DNA from: Arenimonas sp.
GTDB taxonomy: Bacteria; Pseudomonadota; Alphaproteobacteria; Rhizobiales; Rhizobiaceae
DNA length: 64,000 bases
Assembly (NCBI GenBank): GCA_019459145.1
Contig: JAIBEK010000064.1
Location: 1 to 64,000, forward strand
Direction of reading: 5' to 3'
Made by a program: the position numbers and the translations under genes. Of this stretch, positions 33,358-39,341 are shown piece after piece (positions within the stretch are counted from its first letter, which is position 1; each line of letters begins with the position of its first letter). A model generated the notes under the pieces. The model was not told the origin of the DNA. It saw only the letters and a program-made list of their open reading frames with translations, and did no database searches.

Positions 33358-33522
33358 ATGACAGACATCAAGAAGCCACTCTTTCAAGAGATCCAGGAGA
33401 TCGAGGCGGAATACGGGATCAACGTGGCTGAACTTCGCCGCCGTGGCGCTGCCGCTCGGCAGAAGGCGAAAGAGCAGTCACTCGCCCTCCTCGCAAACGA
33501 CAAAGCTGCCGGCCTCAATTAA
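33358..33522 (+). CDS. Small charged protein downstream of the tailspike, 54 aa
   Basis: Start ATG 33358 has AAGGGAA upstream. The product is an amphipathic helical protein (QEIQEIEAEYGINVAELRRR, then RQKAKEQSLALLAND). It could be a chaperone or cap for the spike, but this is speculation. Its end overlaps the leftward gene 33478-33672 by 45 bp. Confidence 0.55.
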   Translation: MTDIKKPLFQEIQEIEAEYGINVAELRRRGAAARQKAKEQSLALLANDKAAGLN

Positions 33523-33672
33523 CCGGCGCGTTTCGTCAGACGTTGCGGTCCGCAGCAGTTCGGCCTTCTCGGCGGGAATGCTGCGGTTCGCTTCATCCTC
33601 AACTTCGAATGTCTTGCAAAAGTGGTGCTGCGTCTTGTCTTCGCTGATCCAGTAGATCGTGTGCATAGGCAT
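33478..33672 (-). CDS. Leftward small gene inside the late region (moron-like), 64 aa
   Basis: It is the only leftward gene in the late region. The ATG at 33672 is preceded by TGAGGA at good spacing, and the sequence (TIYWISEDKTQHHFCKTFEV, then EEAGSFVVCEEGE-like end) looks like a real small globular protein. Such isolated reverse genes are often expressed in lysogens. Function unknown. Confidence 0.55.
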   Translation of the reverse strand: MPMHTIYWISEDKTQHHFCKTFEVEDEANRSIPAEKAELLRTATSDETRRLIEAGSFVVCEEGE

Positions 33673-33736
33673 GGTGCAATCCTCAGTTCGAGATCTGTTT
33701 TTCGGTACGATAGCAATAACGCATCATAGCGCCAAG

Positions 33737-33776
33737 TCTGTGCTTTGCACCGGCCCGGCCCTGATCGGATTATCGC
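33737..33776 (+). promoter_or_regulatory. Late-motif copy 5 (TCTGTGCTTTGC), candidate promoter of the lysis cassette
   Basis: TCTGTGCTTTGC at 33737-33748, then after 20 bp ATTATCGC at 33769-33776. The endolysin ATG follows at 33797. It lies in the gap between the leftward gene and the lysis genes. Confidence 0.7.
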
Positions 33777-33796
33777 CTCAACCTGAGAGGCGCGCT

Positions 33797-34552
33797 ATGT
33801 CCGACCGTTTCGAAATCTGCCATTCAATCACCGAGACCTGGGAAGGTGGTTGGAGCAACCACAAGGCCGACCCAGGCGGCAAGACAATGTACGGCATTAC
33901 CGAGGCTGTCTATCACGCATGGCTGAAGGTACGCGGTCTTCCGCTCCGGCCCGTGCGCAGCATCAGCCGGAGCGAAGCGCGCGCGATCTACCGTGAACAG
34001 TACTGGAAACCAACGGCCGAGGCCTTTGCGCTTTTCCCTGGCGTCGATCTCGCCGTCTATGATGCATCCGTCAATTCCGGCGTCTCGCGTGGTGTGAAGT
34101 GGCTCAAGGCCTCCGCCGGCAGCGATGACCATTCCGTCACCGTCAAGCGCATCTGCCGCGCCCGCCTGTCCTTCATGCAGTCCCTCAAGATCTGGAGGAC
34201 GTTCGGAAAAGGATGGGGCCGGCGTGTCGCTGACATCGAAGCGCGCGGCGTCGTCATGGCGCTGACCGCGATGGGCGTCACCAAGTCCTCGATCGATCAC
34301 ATCACCAAGACCGAAACCGCCGCTTCTACCAAGTCGGCTAAGGCGAACGAAACCGCGGCGAAAACCACGGGCGCCGGGGCTGGTGCATCTGCCGGCACGC
34401 CGGCCGCCGTAGACGCCTCGCAGCTCGACACCGCTGCCCTCTGGATGCTCGGCGGCTTCGTCCTGGTGCTGACCGTCGCCACCATCGTTCTCATCGCTCG
34501 CAGCCGTGCCGCCAAGGCCCGCGCCGCTGCCTATCAGGGTGTCGCCCAATGA
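33797..34552 (+). CDS. GH108-family endolysin with C-terminal membrane helix, 251 aa
   Basis: TWEGGWSNHKADPGGKTMYG (14-33) is the catalytic signature of glycoside hydrolase family 108 N-acetylmuramidases, Glu16 being the proposed acid. The muramidase core ends near 165. An Ala/Thr linker follows, and then a membrane helix (about 217-238, LWMLGGFVLVLTVATIVLIA). A C-terminal anchor is unusual for an endolysin and may keep it inactive at the inner membrane until the holin acts. Start 33797 is preceded by GAGAGG. Overlaps the holin start by 4 bp. Confidence 0.87.
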   Translation: MSDRFEICHSITETWEGGWSNHKADPGGKTMYGITEAVYHAWLKVRGLPLRPVRSISRSEARAIYREQYWKPTAEAFALFPGVDLAVYDASVNSGVSRGVKWLKASAGSDDHSVTVKRICRARLSFMQSLKIWRTFGKGWGRRVADIEARGVVMALTAMGVTKSSIDHITKTETAASTKSAKANETAAKTTGAGAGASAGTPAAVDASQLDTAALWMLGGFVLVLTVATIVLIARSRAAKARAAAYQGVAQ

Positions 34553-35067
34553 GCCCAATCGTCGCCGTCATCCTCGCCGCCGCTACCAAGATCGGTGCGC
34601 CAATCGTCAAGAGCATCCTCGAAAAGCATGTCGGCGGCGTTGCCGGCGAGATCGGCGGAACCGTGATCGATGCGATTGCCGGTCAGGCCGGCGTTTCCCC
34701 CGAGGATCTGCCGAAGCTCCCCCCGGGCGAACTGGAGGAAGCGGTTGCCGCCGTTGAGCAGCAGACGCCCGATCTGATCCTCGCGCATGTCGAGCAGCAG
34801 AAAGAGACCAACAAGCTGATGCTGGCCGAAATGCAGAAGGAAGGTTCCTTCGGCTGGATGTGGCGCCCGGCCGGCATGTGGCTGATGCTGGCATGCGTCG
34901 CCTGGTACGTCATCGTCGTGCCTCTGATCAACGCTGTGTTGGCCGCTTCCGGCGCGCATACGGCGATCGTCCTGCTTGTTGATTTTGCTTCGTTCGTTCC
35001 GGTCTTCATGACCTATGCCGGCCTCTACATGGGTGGCAACACCGTGCTGCGCTCGGTGAAGAAATAA
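34549..35067 (+). CDS. GTA-type 3TM holin, 172 aa
   Basis: An N-terminal hydrophobic segment and the C-terminal FGWMWRPAGMWLMLACVAWY plus TYAGLYMGGNTVLRS fit the 3TM holin family first described for gene-transfer-agent release. The central region (about 60-95) is acidic and helical. It follows the endolysin by translational coupling. It should form the pore or depolarise the membrane to trigger lysis. Confidence 0.8.
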   Translation: MSPIVAVILAAATKIGAPIVKSILEKHVGGVAGEIGGTVIDAIAGQAGVSPEDLPKLPPGELEEAVAAVEQQTPDLILAHVEQQKETNKLMLAEMQKEGSFGWMWRPAGMWLMLACVAWYVIVVPLINAVLAASGAHTAIVLLVDFASFVPVFMTYAGLYMGGNTVLRSVKK

Positions 35068-35079
35068 AGGACTGCCGGA

Positions 35080-35409
35080 ATGACTCTTTGGGAATGGATC
35101 GCCAGCGGGAAAGGCGAGATGGCCCTAGCTGGCGCGGCCGGGTCGGCGGTTTCCGTCGTGATGGAATGGACAGGCATCTTGTCAGGCATTCGGCGGTTCG
35201 CCGTCGGCACCGTGACGGCCTTCTTCATGGCGCCGGTCGGGCTTCCGGTCTTTCAGTGGTCGCTCGGCCATATCGACGTGCCAGTGGAACAGGCGGCGGG
35301 GGTCGGCGGTTTCGTCCTAGGCATTGGCGGGGTGATCATCGTCGAGATCATCCTGAAAGCCTTTCGCATCCGAAGCGCTGAACTCCGGAGTCGAGCAGAT
35401 GATGAATAA
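35080..35409 (+). CDS. Small membrane protein of the lysis cassette, 109 aa
   Basis: Two or three hydrophobic segments are visible (ALAGAAGSAVSVVMEW, VGTVTAFFMAPVGLPVFQW, AAGVGGFVLGIGGVIIVEII), followed by a charged tail (RIRSAELRSRADDE). It could be a second holin, an antiholin or a pinholin. The next small gene overlaps its end. Confidence 0.65.
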   Translation: MTLWEWIASGKGEMALAGAAGSAVSVVMEWTGILSGIRRFAVGTVTAFFMAPVGLPVFQWSLGHIDVPVEQAAGVGGFVLGIGGVIIVEIILKAFRIRSAELRSRADDE

Positions 35410-35518
35410 GATGAAGACACGGCATTGGACCGAGGCGGCAAAACCGCAAGTCCGCGTATTGATGGCCGGGCTGTTGATCGCCGCAATATGGATCGCTGCG
35501 GCGTCAATCTTCTCCTAA
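35399..35518 (+). CDS. Small single-pass membrane protein, 39 aa
   Basis: The start ATG (35399 or 35402) overlaps the preceding stop. One hydrophobic helix (LMAGLLIAAIWIAAASIF) follows a basic, polar N-terminus. It is likely part of the lysis cassette. No spanin pair is otherwise recognised in the window, and this protein is too short to be a typical i-spanin. Confidence 0.5.
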   Translation: MMNKMKTRHWTEAAKPQVRVLMAGLLIAAIWIAAASIFS

Positions 35519-35527
35519 GGAATCCAC

Positions 35528-35941
35528 ATGACCAACGTCACCGCCCTGACCAACACCGTCACCGAACCAGCCGACAATGACTGGATCTACATCTGGGACG
35601 CCAGCACGCCGGCTAATCCCGATGCGAAGATGTCACCGTCGGCACTGCGTCCTGCCGGCGCGAAGGTGACGCACTACTACCGGGCCGCCGGCAACATCAC
35701 CATTCCCGATCTCGCGGCCGGCGTAGAGGGGACGGCGACATTCACCGTGACCGGGGCTGCCGTGGGCGACAACGCGCTGTTCAATCCGACCGCGGCACTG
35801 CCGGCAAACCTGGCAATCACCACCGTTTACGTCTCGGCCGCCAACACGGTTTCGGTGCGCTTCCGCAACCTGCATGCCGCCGACGCCTTCGTCACTGCGG
35901 CTCTCGCTTGCGTTGCCCTGGTCATTCGCTCGGCCGCATAA
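35528..35941 (+). CDS. Beta-rich unknown protein, last gene of the prophage, 137 aa
   Basis: AAGGAA precedes the ATG. The protein has short beta-repeat-like stretches (GNITIPDLAAGVEGTATFTV, TTVYVSAANTVSVRFRN) and few charged residues, as in virion decoration or fibre-accessory proteins. It is followed by a terminator-like hairpin and then attR. Confidence 0.55.
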   Translation: MTNVTALTNTVTEPADNDWIYIWDASTPANPDAKMSPSALRPAGAKVTHYYRAAGNITIPDLAAGVEGTATFTVTGAAVGDNALFNPTAALPANLAITTVYVSAANTVSVRFRNLHAADAFVTAALACVALVIRSAA

Positions 35942-35946
35942 GAAAA

Positions 35947-35970
35947 CGTTCCCGGCGAGAACCGGGAACG
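35947..35970 (+). terminator. Hairpin at the end of the late operon
   Basis: CGTTCCCGG / CCGGGAACG (35947-35955, 35962-35970), a perfect 9-bp stem with a 6-nt loop and no U-tract. It probably ends or stabilises the late transcript just before the attachment site. Confidence 0.6.
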
Positions 35971-36018
35971 CTGGCTGCTACAGGAACGCGATCCTATAAA
36001 ATCAATTGCTAGACCCAC

Positions 36019-36064
36019 ATTCCTAATCTGGGGGTCGCGCGTTCGAATCGCGCCGGGATCACCA
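36019..36064 (+). other. attR: attR: 3' part of tRNA-Arg(CCT)
   Basis: The segment contains, in order, an anticodon loop TTCCTAA, the 3' anticodon strand TCTGG, the T-arm GCGCG-TTCGAAT-CGCGC, the acceptor 3' strand CGGGATC and ACCA. The bases 5' of it (CCACA) do not pair with TCTGG as the intact tRNA would (CCAGA), so only the 3' 46 bp are tRNA. This is the duplicated core left by site-specific integration into a tRNA-Arg gene. The intact gene should lie left of the window. Confidence 0.88.
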
Positions 36065-36190
36065 TTGTGACCGAGCTTGAACGAGCGGCTTTGGACGACA
36101 CGGCACGCCACCTGCGGCGATGCGCTGAAAAGTATTTCCCTTCACCAACTGGGCTTGACGCATTCGCGTAACCAGCTTTAGGCTACCGTT

Positions 36191-36203
36191 GATTGTAACA
36201 ATC
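36191..36203. promoter_or_regulatory. Promoter and dyad upstream of the dioxygenase-like gene
   Basis: GATTGTAACAATC is an odd-length palindrome. A promoter candidate lies upstream (TTGACG at 36155-36160, 17 bp, TTAGGC at 36178-36183), which puts the dyad near the transcription start, where a repressor could act. Confidence 0.5.
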
Positions 36204-36217
36204 CTGGGGGAAAGCCT

Positions 36218-37258
36218 GTGGCTTTGACTTCACTAATTACGAAAATTATAGGAGGAAAGCCTGTGGCGTTGACTAATGCGGAAGAAATCGCAGGGCACCA
36301 GGATGTAGTACCCTCGGCAAGGGCAAGCCGGCGCATTGGGAACTATTTCGATGAGCTGTCGCGCGGCATCAATCCCTTCGGATTCATCCCTACGTTCGGC
36401 GTCGCGGATGCTTCAACTCCTCCTGAGGAAATCGCAAGTCTCTTTGACAAGTTTGGCCTGGTCAAGGTGCGCGGCGTCTATTCACCAAAGGAAAGTGAAG
36501 CGTTGCACAAGCTCTGCGTGGAATTTTCAAAGCTCAAGCCACTGGATTTTCGTGAGGTATTCAAGGGAACGAGCAAGGGCTTCACCGGGGGGGCGCCAGT
36601 CTTGAATGACAAGCGCTTCTGGCCATATGCCGCCAACAAGTACGTCCGGGAAGCTGTACAAAAGATCCTGGGATCGAACGCCACGGAATTCGGCAGCTCG
36701 GTTGCAGCACATTACAGCGCGCGGGGCCTGCATCGCGACTATCGGCAGCTTTGCGAAAAGACCGGGTCCGCATACCACGTCAGCGATCCGCAAAAGAGAA
36801 TTGTTCGCGTTCTGCACTATTGTGCCGCTGAAAACATGCAGGGTGGCATGCTGGGAGTTATTCCCTTCTCACACAATGAGAAAAAGTTCGCCGAGCAGAG
36901 TAAGCGCATCGGACTGAAGCAACCCATTGAATGGTTCGACACCCATCGGTCGGAGTTGACCAAGCTGAGGGAAACAAAGAATTTTGCCAAGGTCGATGAA
37001 ATTGACAGGCATGTTGTGTGGGTCGCAACCGATCCTGGCGACGTATTGATTACGAACTCCGCAATGCTGCACTGTGGAGAACACATGCTGTCACCACGCT
37101 ATTTTTTCGTTTCTTCTTATACGGACATCAATGACGAAACGCTTCCCATGGCGGCACCGCAAATAAAGACCGAAACAGCAAAAGCTTACCATCGCTATTT
37201 GGCTGATCTTGGATTTGGAGGAAGCAAGGCTATCTTGGCAAAGGTCGAGAAGAGCTGA
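36218..37258 (+). CDS. Phytanoyl-CoA dioxygenase-like Fe(II)/2-oxoglutarate oxygenase, 346 aa
   Basis: The iron site is suggested by HRDYR (His-x-Asp) and the distal His in NSAMLHCGEHML, with an Arg in LSPRYFFVSSY for 2-oxoglutarate. This fits the PhyH-like family; the substrate is unknown. The region is visibly more AT-rich than the flanks. Two GTG starts, 36218 and 36263, each follow a strong Shine-Dalgarno within a 22-bp imperfect direct repeat, 45 bp apart and in frame; the second has AGGAGGA. It lies directly outside attR and may be cargo of an older insertion at the same tRNA. Confidence 0.65.
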   Translation: MALTSLITKIIGGKPVALTNAEEIAGHQDVVPSARASRRIGNYFDELSRGINPFGFIPTFGVADASTPPEEIASLFDKFGLVKVRGVYSPKESEALHKLCVEFSKLKPLDFREVFKGTSKGFTGGAPVLNDKRFWPYAANKYVREAVQKILGSNATEFGSSVAAHYSARGLHRDYRQLCEKTGSAYHVSDPQKRIVRVLHYCAAENMQGGMLGVIPFSHNEKKFAEQSKRIGLKQPIEWFDTHRSELTKLRETKNFAKVDEIDRHVVWVATDPGDVLITNSAMLHCGEHMLSPRYFFVSSYTDINDETLPMAAPQIKTETAKAYHRYLADLGFGGSKAILAKVEKS

Positions 37259-37434
37259 TCGCCCCAAATTTGCCAGGAACGAGGGGAAATACGGGTAACG
37301 TCTTCGTCGCGGGATGGCGACGAAGACGACAATGACAGCTCAAACCCCTGCCATTCGAGGGTTGAATTCCCCCTCCATATGCCGATTATTCCTTGCAGAA
37401 AGGTCGGCCAGGGTTGCCGGCATGGGAGGGAGCC

Positions 37435-37668
37435 ATGGCATTCACGTTCCTCGGGTCCTCCGCGAAGAAGGCGGATCCTGTCGAGCGGGCGATCCGACAG
37501 ATCTATCGAAAGACGTCCATTTCATCCGACGCCGGCCGCGTCGAGAATGCGACGGCTTTCATGGTCTATCTGTACGAGAACGGCATTCACGATGAGGAAG
37601 ACCTGATCGAACTCGCCTTGCTCGCCGATGGCAAGCGTTACGATCCGACCACCGGCGCCTTTGTCTAA
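37435..37668 (+). CDS. Conserved-looking hypothetical protein, 77 aa
   Basis: The ATG at 37435 has GGGAGG upstream. The product starts AFTFLGSSAKKADPVERAIR and ends with an acidic helix (IHDEEDLIELALLADGKRYD). It looks like a small soluble helical protein; the family is not recognised. No terminator is evident. Confidence 0.6.
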   Translation: MAFTFLGSSAKKADPVERAIRQIYRKTSISSDAGRVENATAFMVYLYENGIHDEEDLIELALLADGKRYDPTTGAFV

Positions 37669-37720
37669 ACGGCGGCTTGTCGTCGGGTTAAGTCGCTTTC
37701 GCGCGTTCGGCACAAAACGA

Positions 37721-37865
37721 TCATCGGCAATCGGAAATGCTCGCGGTGGTCTGGCGATCGAAGACCTCGGCGTCGGCAAGGAACCAGACGAACGAGCCGA
37801 TCACGGCGATCCATCAGGATCGAGATATTGATCGCAACGATGAGCGCCTTCAGCCGCGTGGTCAT
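37721..37865 (-). pseudogene. Small single-TM protein gene with an apparent frameshift
   Basis: From ATG 37865 the frame reads MTTRLKALIVAINISILM and then loses sense, while the next frame continues with AVIGSFVWFLADAEVFDRQT and ends at the TGA 37723-37721. Joined, the two halves give one hydrophobic helix followed by a short polar tail, about 47 residues. Start to stop spans 145 nt, one more than a multiple of three. It is either a broken gene or a sequencing indel around 37810-37814. Confidence 0.5.
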
Positions 37866-37977
37866 GCCTGGATCTCCTACGCCCCCGCAGCAAGGCTAGA
37901 TGCTCCAGCTTGTCCAACGTTTAAGAAACTCGCTAAAATGCAATAGAAAGTGCCGCCGGGACGAAGCGTCGGGCAGA

Positions 37978-38403
37978 TCAAACATCCGCCGGTCGGTTGA
38001 GGATATCCAGGCCCCGCTCGTATTTGGCCTTGTCTCGTCCCGCCATCTCAGCCTGCCAGAGATTGTCTTCAAGATCGGCCTGCTTGACCGGACGGGCCAG
38101 CGGATTGGCTCCGGCACGCCGCACGAAGGCTTCCTCTTCCTCCAGCGGTCGACGGGTGAGCGCGTCGACCGCCGCAAGAATCGGTGGCGCAAAGCCCTCT
38201 TCCTTCAGGCGATCTAGAGTCCAGTTGCTCCCCTTTTCGACGACATCATGCAGAAAGGCCACGGTCCTGGCTTGCTCGTCGATCATCGACGCCGCGACCC
38301 TCTGGCAGTGATCGAAATAGGGACGGCCGAGCTTGTCGAGCTGTCCGTGGTGGGCGTCGGCGGCAATCTGGATGGCATGGTCGAGATGGGCGGCGTCCTG
38401 CAT
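37978..38403 (-). CDS. HD-domain protein of the RelA/SpoT hydrolase type, 141 aa
   Basis: The pattern HAIQIAADAHHGQLDKLGRP, then YFDHCQRVA and VAFLHDVVEKG, resembles the HD hydrolase domain of SpoT and small alarmone hydrolases (MESH1-like). The HD pair is in AFLHDVVE. The first His of the HD motif set (usually in HP or HxxxV) is less clear. No synthetase domain is present. Possible role is (p)ppGpp or related nucleotide hydrolysis. Start 38403 is chosen over 38430, which lacks a ribosome site. Confidence 0.65.
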   Translation of the reverse strand: MQDAAHLDHAIQIAADAHHGQLDKLGRPYFDHCQRVAASMIDEQARTVAFLHDVVEKGSNWTLDRLKEEGFAPPILAAVDALTRRPLEEEEAFVRRAGANPLARPVKQADLEDNLWQAEMAGRDKAKYERGLDILNRPADV

Positions 38404-38728
38404 GATATTGGTCCCTGCGGCAAGCCGCATTGCCGCGTCATGATTGGCATCGGCCAGAGTGTCACATGCGGCAAGTGCGGCCGGCTCAGGTTAAAAGCCG
38501 ACAATGATTGTATGGCGCCGGATTGACGCGGCGGCTCAGCGAAAAGGCGAGGTCCAAGCCGCGTCCCTGTTGGAGCAGCCTCGGCCGGGGCTGAGCCGGA
38601 CCGCACGAGCTGTCACGCAGGATCATGAACGCCCTATCGAAAGACGACACGGTGAGGACCCCTCACCGTGTCGTATAGAGGTCGTTCGAGGGCCCGACAG
38701 GTTGGCGCGCCCGCTAACCATGCCGCGG
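38404..38728. other. 325-bp gene-less stretch with a 13-bp hairpin
   Basis: At 38645-38673 CGACACGGTGAGG and CCTCACCGTGTCG form a perfect 13-bp stem around a 3-nt loop. Read leftward it is followed by CGTCTTTC, so it probably terminates the DUF892 gene. Elsewhere there is only a 28-codon frame with a CGKCG motif (38440-38526), too weak to call, and the likely promoter of the HD gene. Confidence 0.6.
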
Positions 38729-39232
38729 TCAGGCCGCCTTCTTTTCGCCGGCCGCCGCGTTGACGGCGGTTTCGGCCAGCTTGGAAAGCGCATCATCGGT
38801 CTTCGACTCTTCGGCCAGCGTCTCGTCGAGCAGCTTGACCGCATCCTTCAGGCCGAGTTGCTTGGCCCACGCACTGAGCGTGCCGTAGCGGCTGATCTCA
38901 TAATGCTCGACAGCCTGCGCCGCGGCCAGAAGGCCGGCGTCAAGTGCCGGAGCACCCTTGAAATCTTCCATGATTTCCTCGCCTTCCTCGATGATGCCGT
39001 CGATCGCCGGGCAGGTCTTGGCGCGCGGGCGCTTGCCGATGATCTCGAATACCTGCTGCAGGCGCTCGATCTGGCCTTCGGTCTCTTCCTTGTGCTTTTC
39101 GAAAGCGGCCTTCAGCTTCGGATCCTGCGCGCCACGCGCCATCTTAGGCAGGGTCTTCAGGATCTTGCGCTCGGCATAGTAGATGTCCTTGAGCGTCTCG
39201 TAAAAAAGGTCGTCGAGAGTCTTCTGTGCCAT
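38729..39232 (-). CDS. DUF892 (YciE/YciF-like) ferritin-like stress protein, 167 aa
   Basis: The start TLDDLFYETLKDIYYAERK and the spaced Glu/His helices (KHKEETEGQIERL, AAQAVEHYEISRYG, LLDETLAEESKTD) are those of DUF892 four-helix di-iron proteins, often in osmotic or oxidative-stress regulons. Start 39232 is supported by AGGAGAC. The C-terminal Ala/Lys tail is typical of rhizobial members. Confidence 0.85.
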   Translation of the reverse strand: MAQKTLDDLFYETLKDIYYAERKILKTLPKMARGAQDPKLKAAFEKHKEETEGQIERLQQVFEIIGKRPRAKTCPAIDGIIEEGEEIMEDFKGAPALDAGLLAAAQAVEHYEISRYGTLSAWAKQLGLKDAVKLLDETLAEESKTDDALSKLAETAVNAAAGEKKAA

Positions 39233-39341
39233 GGGGGTGTCTCCTGGTTGGAAAGGAAATTTACACCCTCCCAACACGACTCCCCGCCGATTTGTTCCCG
39301 TCGAGCCCTCGAAATCCGCAAACAACCTCAGGTGTGCGGCC

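Noticed and set aside
14715-33748. CTGTGCTTTGC as a sigma-54 promoter
   Set aside because: It lacks the GG of the -24 element and the spacing to GC does not fit TGGCAC-N5-TTGC.
38440-38526. 28-codon frame with CGKCG
   Set aside because: Too short, with no ribosome site; one Cys pair alone is weak evidence.
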